Assembly: GCA_028286395.1 (NCBI GenBank)
Contig: JAQBRS010000001.1
Location: forward strand, 61,650-125,649
Direction of reading: 5' to 3'
DNA length: 64,000 nt
DNA from: Candidatus Saccharimonadota bacterium
GTDB lineage: Bacteria; Patescibacteriota; Saccharimonadia; Saccharimonadales; Saccharimonadaceae
Position numbers and translations under genes: made by a program. Shown piece after piece: positions 47,926 to 57,859 of this stretch (positions are counted from its first letter, which is position 1; every line of letters begins with the position of its first letter). A model generated the notes under the pieces. That model had not been told where the DNA came from and ran no database searches. It saw only the letters and a program-made list of their open reading frames with translations.

Positions 47926-49236
47926 CTACTGCTTCTCCTCTTTGAGTGCCTGCAGTGCAGCCCGAGCAACCTCGGCTTCATTCCACGGATAGATGCCATC
48001 GGCACGCTCGATCGTGAGTTCATGACCTTTTCCAAGTAATACAACGACATCATCCTTAGAGGTTGCCTGCGTCATCGCAAAGCCAATCGCTTCTTCACGA
48101 TCAAGAATAAGAAACAGATCTTCGTTATCTTTCTTACCTGCTGTTCGTGCACCCTCAGCGATCGCTTCCATAATCTGGTTACCATCAACGTCGCGATCAT
48201 CTTCTTCAGTCACAATAACAACATCAGCGCTCTCTGCTGCAATACGGCCCTGAACAGATCGTTTTTCTTCGTCGCGTCGTCCTGCGGATCCAAACACGGC
48301 AATCAACTTCCCTTTCGTGAGCGGACGGACACTCTCGAAGAATCGTTCGAACGCATCAGGCGTACTGGCGAAGTCGACGATAACTTGAAACTTTTGTCCC
48401 TCATCAACTACGTTCATTCGGCCTTCAACCCCTTTTAGCGCAGCGATGCCTTTTTCAATTTCAGCCCTGGATAGTCCAAGTTTTCGTCCCACAGCGATCG
48501 CGGCCAAACTATTGCTGACGTTGAACTCACCAGGAATATTAACCTTAATGTTGTAATGATCACTACCAATTGTTGCTGTGTACGTTGAATGATCCGCCTT
48601 TAGCTTCACGTCGCTTGCTTCAAGTGATCCGACACCAATTCCATATGTTGTGTGGTTTGCAACAGTATTCACAAACTTTGTTGCACTGGGATCCTGTGCA
48701 TTGACGACGCCAAAACGAAGTCCGTGCCGATTCGCTATCTTGAAGAGGCGTCGTTTTGCCTCAACATACTTTTCAAACGTTCCGTGATAATCAAGGTGCT
48801 CGTGAGTAATGTTCGTCATGACAGCGATCTCATAGGGCACACCCCATACGCGATATTGTGCTAACGAGTGGCTCGACGTTTCGACGACGACCCATTCGAC
48901 ACCAGCATTAGCGTATTCACGAAGCTTCTTCTGAAGAATTCCCGCCTGTGCCGTCGTGATGTGTTCGGATTGCGGAATGATATTGTCACCAATCCCATTC
49001 GCAACAGTCGTCAGAAGCGCGACTTTTACACCAGCCTCGTGAAGTAAACGATGAATCATGAAAGAGGTCGTTGTCTTGCCGTTTGTTCCTGTCACCCCGA
49101 TAACGTGTAGTTTACGCCCTGGAAAACCGTAACGAATGTTCATGATTACCGCTTCACCCAGGTGACCATACGGTTCAATTTTTTTGAATAATCCCGTTGG
49201 GATAAGTGTTTTTACTATTTTTCGTAGTGATGCCAT
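47926..49236 (-). CDS. MurE-like Mur ligase without the usual N-terminal domain
   Basis: VIGVTGTNGKTTTSFMIHRLL; NITHEHLDYHGTFEKYVEAKRRLF; VEGRMNVVDEGQ. Confidence 0.88.
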   Translation of the reverse strand: MASLRKIVKTLIPTGLFKKIEPYGHLGEAVIMNIRYGFPGRKLHVIGVTGTNGKTTTSFMIHRLLHEAGVKVALLTTVANGIGDNIIPQSEHITTAQAGILQKKLREYANAGVEWVVVETSSHSLAQYRVWGVPYEIAVMTNITHEHLDYHGTFEKYVEAKRRLFKIANRHGLRFGVVNAQDPSATKFVNTVANHTTYGIGVGSLEASDVKLKADHSTYTATIGSDHYNIKVNIPGEFNVSNSLAAIAVGRKLGLSRAEIEKGIAALKGVEGRMNVVDEGQKFQVIVDFASTPDAFERFFESVRPLTKGKLIAVFGSAGRRDEEKRSVQGRIAAESADVVIVTEEDDRDVDGNQIMEAIAEGARTAGKKDNEDLFLILDREEAIGFAMTQATSKDDVVVLLGKGHELTIERADGIYPWNEAEVARAALQALKEEKQ

Positions 49237-49249
49237 ACAGTCATTATAC

Positions 49250-51745
49250 CTAAGAGGCTGGTTTCGCCCACCTTCTCTTTAAAATAATAAACACAGTGAT
49301 CAATGTGGCGATACTGCCACCGATAATATATATAAGTAATCCTATGCGTTGCGTGACCCGTCTTGCATCGTGAATGAGCTTTGGAGGACTGGATGCGACC
49401 ACGAGAGATTTCGTTTTTACATCCCGAACGCCCAATACGTCTTGTGAATCAGTCGCCACTGCCCCAGAACCACCGTTGCCAATACCCACGCCACCTACCG
49501 CTTCACCTTTTTGATCAATCGTTACGAACTGGTATACGTCGATGGTATCGCCGGCGCTATTGTCTCCAAGCAAATGTAGCGTGTGAAACCCCGGCTCAAC
49601 GTACAAAGGAATCGATACGGCTCCATCCAACCCTCCATCTACGTTAGTGGTCATAGTTCCTAGTAAGGTTGTTTCGGAGTGAATCTCTACTCGCACTGTC
49701 GATTGAGGCTCAAAGCTACTATTTGGAACATGGATAATAAGTTTGTTGGACGATTCGTCTGCCAAAGTAACAAATGCTGATACATACGATTGCCTGTTTT
49801 TATTCCCATCCGTTACGCCCCAATACGATGGTGGTACAGTGCTAACAAGAGGCGTGACACACGCCATCGGATCGGTGACGCAGGTTGCATCTTGGCTCAG
49901 TCCAGGATGCGCAGAGAGAATCGAGTCTGCGACCAGCGCATGCCCTAACGGGGTGGGATGAAATGTACCTGCACCAATAATCTTAAGCATCGGAAGCCGA
50001 CTAATCACTGCAATATCGTCACCCAGCCGTATTCCGTTCATGGCCTCAGATACAACATCACTACACAAGGCCTTACCTTTCATGCTTTTTTCAATGTCAA
50101 GGAAGGTAAACCCGGCTTTTTGCGTTGCAGCGTGAACGATTTGATTAAGATACTCCAAACTCTGCTCAATAAACACCCTTTCCGTATAGTCGAGCAGTAT
50201 TCCCGTGACGGGATCACAGACTCCGTTCGCATCAATAATATCCGGATACCCCACAACATACACTTTTGTATCGTGATACTCTTTAGAAATATGCGAGAAA
50301 AGTGTTCCAAGCGTATCAAATAGTCTTTTAATTTCACCAGCCGTTGCCTGTAATCCTTCACCTTTTGCCCATTCGCAGGTATCAGGCATTGCGCAGACGC
50401 TCAACTTCCCCATCAATCCCGCGTCATTACCCCCGACACCGACAGTGATCATCTCAGGATTATAGCGCTCTAAAAAAACGGACTGGAGCGCCCTTCCAGG
50501 CTGAAATATATCCACTGCCTTGGCCTGTACGGCCGTCTTATCAGATACAGAGAGTTTTAGGCCCGAGTCTCCCAGCCGATTACCCTGTCCCCAATACGTA
50601 TCACTTGATCCAATAATATCCCCTACTTTTGCGCCCGCGCAGGCAACCGATTGCATATTCGACTGAGGTATGCCGATTTTCATTGCTACCAAAAACGGAT
50701 ACGCCCGCCTGCTGACATGACAATTATCGACACTGTCGTTTGTTCCAGCTTCGTAGTAGCTCATATCGGTTTCGCCTTCACCACTCGTGAATGAATCCCC
50801 TAAAGCGAGCAGTTCTAAAGAACGGGGCGGACTTGCTCCATGCTCAAGAAAAACTACCCGCTGAACTTCGTTTCCTCTTCGTATTATGACCGATAAATGA
50901 TGCCCGTCATCCGAAAAATGCGGATAATCTACAGGAGAGAAACTATGAAGTAGTGTATTTGTGTCGATAGCGCTCATGGGACACCCGACGAACTGGGGAT
51001 CATGTTCGATTTTTACTAACCCGCACGTTTTATTAACTTCAATGACCGATAACCCAGTGTTTATTGCCGTCACTGCAACATTCTTGCCATCATTAGAAAC
51101 AGCAAACTTACTATAAAGATACCCTGCCGGTTTAATCAGTTTACTTTCAAATGAGTCAGTATTCACAAGTAGCAAACCTATGCCATTCAGTTCCATGATC
51201 AGCCACGCTCCATTATTTGAAAGGCTGAAAGAGGACGTCCAAATATATTGGCCCGCACCGTCCATTACCTCAAAATCTGGATGCATAGTATCGAAAACAT
51301 ATCGAATATTTCCAGTTGACGTATGAACGCTCTCTATGCGTTTCGAGGCGTGAAGAAATACAACCGTTCCAAAACCGGATGAATTACTATGGCGCTGCGT
51401 TACCAGCATGTCTCGATCCGCTACATATTGACAAAGAACCCCCTCGCAAATTCCCTCAAGTGGATATACTTCATCACTAAAAGGAAATTGCACCGCCCCT
51501 TTGTTCGATCCCATGTCACCGGTGTACCCAATCTTTATACCGTGTCCGGCGAAAAAGCACGCTTTTATCGTGGCTCCGTCAACAAACTCACCCTCACACT
51601 CTGTCGCAGGATTCATGGTAGATCTGGTACTTTTTACGACTATCGGAGCACCATGTATCCAATCCGCATCGGTGGCACTAACGGAGGTAGATATACCTGT
51701 TGACCCTATAAATAGCATCACTAAAAACACGGCTATCGCCTTCAT
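49250..51745 (-). CDS. Secreted/surface-anchored SGNH hydrolase with propeller-like N-terminal half and C-terminal TM anchor
   Basis: Signal peptide; LLALGDSFTSGEGE, SVACAGAKVGD, GVGGNDAG, HPTPLGH; C-terminal RIGLLIYIIGGSIATLITVFIILKRRW. Confidence 0.8.
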   Translation of the reverse strand: MKAIAVFLVMLFIGSTGISTSVSATDADWIHGAPIVVKSTRSTMNPATECEGEFVDGATIKACFFAGHGIKIGYTGDMGSNKGAVQFPFSDEVYPLEGICEGVLCQYVADRDMLVTQRHSNSSGFGTVVFLHASKRIESVHTSTGNIRYVFDTMHPDFEVMDGAGQYIWTSSFSLSNNGAWLIMELNGIGLLLVNTDSFESKLIKPAGYLYSKFAVSNDGKNVAVTAINTGLSVIEVNKTCGLVKIEHDPQFVGCPMSAIDTNTLLHSFSPVDYPHFSDDGHHLSVIIRRGNEVQRVVFLEHGASPPRSLELLALGDSFTSGEGETDMSYYEAGTNDSVDNCHVSRRAYPFLVAMKIGIPQSNMQSVACAGAKVGDIIGSSDTYWGQGNRLGDSGLKLSVSDKTAVQAKAVDIFQPGRALQSVFLERYNPEMITVGVGGNDAGLMGKLSVCAMPDTCEWAKGEGLQATAGEIKRLFDTLGTLFSHISKEYHDTKVYVVGYPDIIDANGVCDPVTGILLDYTERVFIEQSLEYLNQIVHAATQKAGFTFLDIEKSMKGKALCSDVVSEAMNGIRLGDDIAVISRLPMLKIIGAGTFHPTPLGHALVADSILSAHPGLSQDATCVTDPMACVTPLVSTVPPSYWGVTDGNKNRQSYVSAFVTLADESSNKLIIHVPNSSFEPQSTVRVEIHSETTLLGTMTTNVDGGLDGAVSIPLYVEPGFHTLHLLGDNSAGDTIDVYQFVTIDQKGEAVGGVGIGNGGSGAVATDSQDVLGVRDVKTKSLVVASSPPKLIHDARRVTQRIGLLIYIIGGSIATLITVFIILKRRWAKPAS

Positions 51746-51846
51746 TCTACCCTCCTGTTTGTCTGCTCTCTGTATCTACCTTAAGGTCATTCTCAGTATC
51801 AAGCAACCTGAATCGTGAAAAAGTTCATCATGTTATAATGTAACAG

Positions 51847-52926
51847 ATGAGAATTCTTGGAATTGAGAGTAGTTGTGATGAAACAGCGGCAGCCATTGTT
51901 GAAGACGGGCACCGCCTTTTATCGAATGTCGTTAACTCACAGATTGATATTCACGCCGTCTATGGCGGAGTTGTCCCTGAAGTAGCCGCTCGGAGTCACA
52001 TTGAAGTGATCAATCCTGTCATTAACCAAGCCCTCACTGAGGCACATCTTACCTGGGATGATATCGATGCCATTGCTGTCACCTATGCGCCAGGGCTTAT
52101 CGGTTCACTTCTCGTAGGAACACTTGCGGCCCGAACACTTGCAACGCTCAAGAATAAACCCCTCTACCCCATTCACCACGTCGAAGCCCACGTCTACGCC
52201 AATTTCATTACCGATCAATCAAACGGCGTTGATCTTACACTTCCTCCAAAACAGCCAACCTTTCCAATGCTCGCCCTTATCGTCAGTGGCGGACACTCGC
52301 AATTGGTCCTCTTTAAAGATCATGGCGACTTCGAACTCCTTGGCCAGACCCAAGATGACGCCGTCGGAGAAGCCTTCGATAAAGTCGCAAAAATACTTGG
52401 ACTCCCCTACCCCGGTGGTCCTTCAATCGCCAATGCCGCACTCGAAGGTGACCCTTATGCATACCAACTTCCAAAGGCAAAAATGCAAGGCGCTTATGAT
52501 TTCAGCTTCTCTGGGCTCAAGACGGCCGTTCTCCGTGCCGTTCAGCGTGAAGTAGGCGTCGACACAACTTTCCCGTCACGTGAGCTTGCAGCGCTTCTCA
52601 ACGATACACAGAGAGTAAACTTTGCTGCCAGCTTCCAACGAGTTGCGATCGAAACCCTCGTCGATAAAGCCGAAGCCGCTTTTAAAGACCACTCCCCTGC
52701 TTCGGTTATCATTGCGGGAGGCGTGGCGGCCAACCAAGAGCTCCGTCGTCAACTATCCGAGAGACTTCCTCTTCCTATTGAATACGCACCGATAAGTCTC
52801 TGTACCGACAACGCCGCTATGATCGGTACACTTGGCTACTACTACGCACAGAAAAAGCAACCTACCGCCCCCGTTGACGTCGAAGTTGTTCCTAGCCTTT
52901 CAATGGCTAAAACCGCTTGGGCATAG
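51847..52926 (+). CDS. tsaD: tRNA N6-adenosine threonylcarbamoyltransferase
   Basis: LGIESSCDETAAAIVEDG; HHVEAHVYAN; VSGGHSQLVLF. Confidence 0.98.
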   Translation: MRILGIESSCDETAAAIVEDGHRLLSNVVNSQIDIHAVYGGVVPEVAARSHIEVINPVINQALTEAHLTWDDIDAIAVTYAPGLIGSLLVGTLAARTLATLKNKPLYPIHHVEAHVYANFITDQSNGVDLTLPPKQPTFPMLALIVSGGHSQLVLFKDHGDFELLGQTQDDAVGEAFDKVAKILGLPYPGGPSIANAALEGDPYAYQLPKAKMQGAYDFSFSGLKTAVLRAVQREVGVDTTFPSRELAALLNDTQRVNFAASFQRVAIETLVDKAEAAFKDHSPASVIIAGGVAANQELRRQLSERLPLPIEYAPISLCTDNAAMIGTLGYYYAQKKQPTAPVDVEVVPSLSMAKTAWA

Positions 52927-52935
52927 ATACCCTTA

Positions 52936-52964
52936 TTGACTTTTTGTAAAGCTTATGCTAATAT
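52936..52964 (+). promoter_or_regulatory. Promoter TTGACT-17-TAATAT with spacer TTTTGTAAAGCTTATGC
   Basis: Spacer nearly identical to that at 57278-57306. Confidence 0.75.
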
Positions 52965-53004
52965 AAGTTTAGATACACACAAAAACAAAAAAAGGACCAC
53001 CACC

Positions 53005-53265
53005 ATGACCTTAATCACAGTTGAAGCACCCCAAGAAGCGCCACAAATCATCTCTGTGGCGCACGAACCTATTAATTACGCAGAAGCATCTGCTCGCTAC
53101 TACCAAGAGGCAGAAGACCCCGACTTAAATGAACATGTTAGAAAAGCAAAAGTCTCGACGGCTGATTATCTTGCAAAACGTGCCCTTGAAATAAGTGGCA
53201 ACACGAGCGATCTTGGTAACAGAATTAAAGAATACACTGGCGAAAAACCAGCAACTTCACGCTAA
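53005..53265 (+). CDS. Hypothetical 86-aa protein
   Basis: Track ORF starts inside the promoter; ATG at 53005 preferred (MTLITVEAPQE). Confidence 0.65.
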   Translation: MTLITVEAPQEAPQIISVAHEPINYAEASARYYQEAEDPDLNEHVRKAKVSTADYLAKRALEISGNTSDLGNRIKEYTGEKPATSR

Positions 53266-53266
53266 A

Positions 53267-54244
53267 CTAACGACGAATTCTCTGTAAAATAGCCTTTGCT
53301 TTTGGCAACCCCTTACTCCAAAGACTGTAGACAGGGGAGAGCGCCTTATCAAACGTCCCCGCAAAGGACGTTTCTTCGGATGCCCAGCCTTGTTTAAAGA
53401 CAGAAACACCGCCAACAACGAGTCCACCGAAGTCATATTGAGACAACCCCCACTCTTTTACCTTACGAATGACGTGCCACTTCAGTGCATAGTTAGCTCG
53501 TAATCGTTGTCCATCTTCGTTCATACCACCGTATAACTCGTACGCAACGTCGGCACTGATGCCCATCCACAAGAACGCGATCGGCTTTCCTTCAAGATAA
53601 GCAGCAAAAACAGGGGAGTGGTCGCCCATCTGATTAAAGACATCGAAGTAATACTGACTCTGGTGAAGGTTAAACTTCGCACGTTCAGCTGTTTGACGAT
53701 AAATGTGCAGACATTCTTCGATCTCGTCACGAGTGTGGATTTGTTTGATCGTAATACCTTCAGCGGCTGATTTACGGATGTACTGACGAGTTTTCTTGGC
53801 CATATCGGCAAGTAAATCGCTCTCGCTCTTCCTGATATCGAGCAAGATTGTATCAGGAGATAGAATCTTATTAGATGATCGCTTCCAACCCGTTGGGGCA
53901 TCAAATTCGAAGCTATTTGGCTCAATAGAAAGTGCGACCGATTTATAATCACGTTTCACGAGAACAGCAAGCGCATCAAGGAATTCACCCTGGAATGCGG
54001 TGTCCCCCAAAGGACCACGCGGAATATAGGCAAATGAGCGGAAGGGGAGTGGTAATTTTCGGATTAATATCTGTGCTGCACCGACGATATTGTCATCACT
54101 ATCGTACCCAAAAACTCGCTCCGCAGCCCATCCGTGGCCAGCTTTTACTTGTCCCCAACCCCATAGTTGTAGAGGATGACCATCTTGTTCAAGGATATAA
54201 TCATCCCATTGTTCTTTATCCGTGCACTTCTGAAGCTCAATCAT
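53267..54244 (-). CDS. FemAB-family protein (second copy)
   Basis: QLWGWGQVKAGHGW...IPRGPL...KKTRQYIRKSAAEGI...YELYGGMNEDGQRLRANYALKWHVI. Confidence 0.88.
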   Translation of the reverse strand: MIELQKCTDKEQWDDYILEQDGHPLQLWGWGQVKAGHGWAAERVFGYDSDDNIVGAAQILIRKLPLPFRSFAYIPRGPLGDTAFQGEFLDALAVLVKRDYKSVALSIEPNSFEFDAPTGWKRSSNKILSPDTILLDIRKSESDLLADMAKKTRQYIRKSAAEGITIKQIHTRDEIEECLHIYRQTAERAKFNLHQSQYYFDVFNQMGDHSPVFAAYLEGKPIAFLWMGISADVAYELYGGMNEDGQRLRANYALKWHVIRKVKEWGLSQYDFGGLVVGGVSVFKQGWASEETSFAGTFDKALSPVYSLWSKGLPKAKAILQRIRR

Positions 54245-54304
54245 TCATTCATTATACTACGAGCAGTATATAACGGGGGTTATGTTATAATGAGCCCAAG
54301 ATAC

Positions 54305-54345
54305 ATTCACGTGAATTCTTAACAAAAAGTTAATCATTTCACGTG
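54305..54345 (+). promoter_or_regulatory. Long hairpin in valS leader
   Basis: CACGTGAA-TTC-TTAAC-AAAAA-GTTAA-TCAT-TTCACGTG. Confidence 0.45.
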
Positions 54346-54372
54346 GATTTTACGATAAAAACAGGAGAGTCT

Positions 54373-56922
54373 GTGAAGCTAGCAAAAGCTTACGAGCCAA
54401 ACGAATACGAACCAAACATCTATGCTCTCTGGGAAAAGAGCGGTGCCTTTAAGCCGTCTGGAAAAGGTGAGCCGTTTAGCACAGTCATGCCCCCTCCTAA
54501 CGCCAATGGAAACCTTCACATTGGTCATGCCCTCGATATGGGCCTCAAGGACATTATGGTTCGCTACAAGCGTATGCAAGGCTTTGACAGCATCTACATC
54601 CCTGGTGCGGATCACGCTGGCTTTGAAACATGGGTTGTCTACGAGAAAGAACTCTCTAAAAAAGGACAAAGCCGTTTCGACTTTAGCCGTGAACAACTCT
54701 ACAACCAAGTCTGGGATTTTGTTGATCAGCAACGGGGTAACATGGAGCTCCAACTTCGCGCCATTGGGGTGAGTGCTGACTGGGAAAAACTCGTCTTTAC
54801 CCTTGATGAAAAAGTGATTAAAACCGTTAACTCAACCTTCAAAAAGCTATGGGATGAAGGACTTATTTACAGAGGTGAGCGTATTGTTAACTACAGCACA
54901 AAGTTCCAAACGAGCTACGCAGATATAGAAGTCGATCACAAAGTGGAAAAGGGAACCCTTTGGCATATCGCCTACCCGCTGATAGACAAAGTCGGGGAGA
55001 TCGTCATCGCCACGACTCGTCCAGAAACCCTCTTTGGGGACACCGCCGTTGCCGTTAATCCAAACGATGAACGTTACAAAGACCTCATTGGCTCACACGT
55101 GATGTTACCCCTGACAGATCGTGAAATTCCCATTATTGCCGATGACTACGTTGATGCCACCTTTGGTACGGGCGCTGTTAAGATTACCCCTGCGCACGAC
55201 CCTAACGACTTCGAGGTAGGAAAGCGACACGATCTCGAACGCATCCAGGTGATCGACTTTGACGGAACAATGATGAACGTTCCTGACGAGTTCAAAGGTC
55301 TTGATGCCGAGACCGCACGTAAACGAACGTTGGCGGCTCTTCAGGCTCAGGAACTTATTCGCAAAGAAGAAGAGATTGAGCACACCGTCGGATACGACTA
55401 CAAGAGCGGCCTGCCCATTCAACCCCTCATTAAAGATCAGTGGTTCTTAAAAATGGAGCCGCTTGCGAAACGCGCGCTCGAAGCACTCGAGAAGGGTGAG
55501 ATTACTTTTTATCCAGCCAGTCGTCAGCAGATTTTAAAGCAGTATTTGCGTAATATCCGTGACTGGAACCTTTCCCGTCAGATTCCATGGGGAATTCCGA
55601 TCCCGGCTTTCCAGAATGTCGCCGATGAAGCTGACTGGATCTTCGACGACCGCGTTGACCAAGAAACGATAGAAATCGACGGCAAAACCTACAAACGAGA
55701 AGAAGACACCTTCGATACCTGGTTCAGTAGCGGTCAGTGGCCGTTCATTACTACCGAAGCGCTCGACGGTGGTGACTTGTCACGTTTCTACCCAACCAGC
55801 CTCATGGAGACCGGTACCGACCTCCTGGACCGTTGGATCGCTCGTATGATCATGCTCGGCCTCTACGTCACGGATCAAGTGCCTTTTAAGGACGTTTACT
55901 TACACGGCATGGTACTCGACGAACACAGCCAAAAGATGAGCAAGAGTAGGGGCAACGTCATTAACCCTATGGACTCAATCGCAGCCTACGGATCAGATGC
56001 CCTCCGTCTTGGCCTTATCGCCAGCCGTAGCCCTGGTCAAAACCAAGCCTTTGGACCAGACCGCATCGTCGCGGGACGCAACTTCTGTAACAAACTCTGG
56101 AACATCGCCCGCTTTATCGAGAACAAACTAGGGGATAACTTCCAGCCAAATGAGCCAAAAGCGAAGTCACTCGCCGACCACTGGATTATTGGCGAACTTA
56201 AGACTGCCAAGGAGACTATTGAACGAACGCTTGATGACTACCGATTTGCAGAAGCAAGCGACGCAATGTACCACGCCATCTGGGACAGCGTTGCCGACTG
56301 GTATATCGAAGCCTCAAAAGACCAAGATAATCCTGATCTGTTAGCATGGGTGATTGATACCAGCCTCAAACTGGCTCATCCTTTCGCGCCATTCGTTACC
56401 GAAACAATCTGGCAGACACTTCAATGGCACGACAGCCTCCTCATCACCGAAACATGGCCAGAGATCCTTCCGTTCAATGACATCTCTGCCGCTGAATTTG
56501 GTGAGCTCCAAAAGCTCGTCAACGAAGCCCGTTTCGTCATCACCTCACTTCCCGGCAACGAGAAGTATAGCCTTCTCTACGAAGACGATAGCCTGATTGA
56601 AGACAATAAGGATCTGATCAAGCGCCTCGCAAAATTAAAGGACGTCTCAATCCTATCCCAACCAAAAGGACTCCGTCTTGCGACCAGTGGACGTGATGCA
56701 TGGCTTGATGTCTCTGCTGAGACACTAGCAGAACACCAGATTAACCTCGAAGAGCGCCTTGCAGCAACCCATAAAGACATCCAAGCCCTCGAGGGTCGCC
56801 TTAGTAACGAAAACTACGTCAAAAAAGCGCCAATAGCGTTGGTCGAAGAGACAAAGAAGCAATTAGACGAGAAAAAAGCCGTTGTCTTACGGCTTCAACA
56901 CGAACTCGAAGTACTTAGCTAA
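54373..56922 (+). CDS. valS: Valyl-tRNA synthetase
   Basis: PPPNANGNLHIGHALD; QKMSKSRGNVINP; GTG at 54373 follows AGGAGAG SD (track start 54343 lies in the leader hairpin). Confidence 0.97.
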   Translation: MKLAKAYEPNEYEPNIYALWEKSGAFKPSGKGEPFSTVMPPPNANGNLHIGHALDMGLKDIMVRYKRMQGFDSIYIPGADHAGFETWVVYEKELSKKGQSRFDFSREQLYNQVWDFVDQQRGNMELQLRAIGVSADWEKLVFTLDEKVIKTVNSTFKKLWDEGLIYRGERIVNYSTKFQTSYADIEVDHKVEKGTLWHIAYPLIDKVGEIVIATTRPETLFGDTAVAVNPNDERYKDLIGSHVMLPLTDREIPIIADDYVDATFGTGAVKITPAHDPNDFEVGKRHDLERIQVIDFDGTMMNVPDEFKGLDAETARKRTLAALQAQELIRKEEEIEHTVGYDYKSGLPIQPLIKDQWFLKMEPLAKRALEALEKGEITFYPASRQQILKQYLRNIRDWNLSRQIPWGIPIPAFQNVADEADWIFDDRVDQETIEIDGKTYKREEDTFDTWFSSGQWPFITTEALDGGDLSRFYPTSLMETGTDLLDRWIARMIMLGLYVTDQVPFKDVYLHGMVLDEHSQKMSKSRGNVINPMDSIAAYGSDALRLGLIASRSPGQNQAFGPDRIVAGRNFCNKLWNIARFIENKLGDNFQPNEPKAKSLADHWIIGELKTAKETIERTLDDYRFAEASDAMYHAIWDSVADWYIEASKDQDNPDLLAWVIDTSLKLAHPFAPFVTETIWQTLQWHDSLLITETWPEILPFNDISAAEFGELQKLVNEARFVITSLPGNEKYSLLYEDDSLIEDNKDLIKRLAKLKDVSILSQPKGLRLATSGRDAWLDVSAETLAEHQINLEERLAATHKDIQALEGRLSNENYVKKAPIALVEETKKQLDEKKAVVLRLQHELEVLS

Positions 56923-56925
56923 CCT

Positions 56926-57231
56926 TTACGCCGAGGGCCAGAGTCCATGGCTATCGGTTCCACCATACACAGATTTCTTTGATTGAACATATTTACGATC
57001 GTCGTTACGAGGTTGTGTCTGAGGTGCATTCTGGTTAGGACCAGCTACTTTTTCAACATGGACGTGTTCGTTTGATCGAGACAACACTTCTGAACTTGCA
57101 ATGCTTGCCTGGGATGCGGGGTTCACGATCGCAACAGTAGCGGCGTGATCAACTTGCGTATCATGCATCAACACACCAAAGGTGGTTGCGATGGCAAAGA
57201 CGAATGCGAATGGGTTTGTAAGTGGTGACAT
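56926..57231 (-). CDS. Hypothetical protein with N-terminal signal/TM
   Basis: MSPLTNPFAFVFAIATTFGVLM; promoter upstream. Confidence 0.6.
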   Translation of the reverse strand: MSPLTNPFAFVFAIATTFGVLMHDTQVDHAATVAIVNPASQASIASSEVLSRSNEHVHVEKVAGPNQNAPQTQPRNDDRKYVQSKKSVYGGTDSHGLWPSA

Positions 57232-57277
57232 GTTTGTGGTGATTGTTTTTTTGTTTTGCTAATAGGTAACAGATAGA

Positions 57278-57306
57278 ATGATAGCATAAGCTTTACAATA
57301 TGTCAA
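57278..57306 (-). promoter_or_regulatory. Promoter TTGACA-17-TATCAT with spacer TATTGTAAAGCTTATGC
   Basis: See twin promoter at 52936-52964. Confidence 0.75.
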
Positions 57307-57321
57307 GTATTGGTTGGTCGT

Positions 57322-57780
57322 CTATTCGTGGTGATACGAGCCACCAAGTACAATCTGTTGTGCCCTATACAGTTGCTCGGTCAGGATAAGTCGAACGAGT
57401 TGATGTGGAAATACCAGCGGGGAAAGCGACCAGACAAGATTTGCTTTGTCTCGTAACTCATCCGTCACCCCGAAAGCCCCACCGACGATAATCAGTACTT
57501 TTTGTGAGTGATCGAGTTGCTCTTCTAGGACACCCGCTAAACCAGGAGAATCAAGTGTTTTTCCGCGCTCGTCCAACAAGATAATAAAATCATAAGCACT
57601 AAGCCGCGAAAGTATGCGTTCTGACTCGTCCTGACGAGCTTTAAGGCCGTCGTACGCTGAATGAGCCATAAGTACCCATTCGGGCAAAAAGGGTGCTTTT
57701 AAGCGCTTCTGGTAGCGATTGATTCCTTCGGCCACCCAAGACTCGTGCTTCTTTCCGACCGCTAAGATGTGTAATGACAT
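57322..57780 (-). CDS. rlmH: 23S rRNA (pseudouridine1915-N3)-methyltransferase
   Basis: LDERGKTLDSPGLA...IIVGGAFGVTDELRDKA...SLSPLVFPHQLVRLILTEQLYRA. Confidence 0.95.
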   Translation of the reverse strand: MSLHILAVGKKHESWVAEGINRYQKRLKAPFLPEWVLMAHSAYDGLKARQDESERILSRLSAYDFIILLDERGKTLDSPGLAGVLEEQLDHSQKVLIIVGGAFGVTDELRDKANLVWSLSPLVFPHQLVRLILTEQLYRAQQIVLGGSYHHE

Positions 57781-57859
57781 AGAATCATTCTAACAGATTG
57801 CGAGAAGTGTTTATTGTATGCTTGCTTTCCAAAACGGTAGTGCTATTCTGGGGATAACC

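Noticed and set aside
54300-54345. T-box riboswitch in front of valS
   Set aside because: No T-box sequence or specifier-loop architecture; only a simple hairpin.
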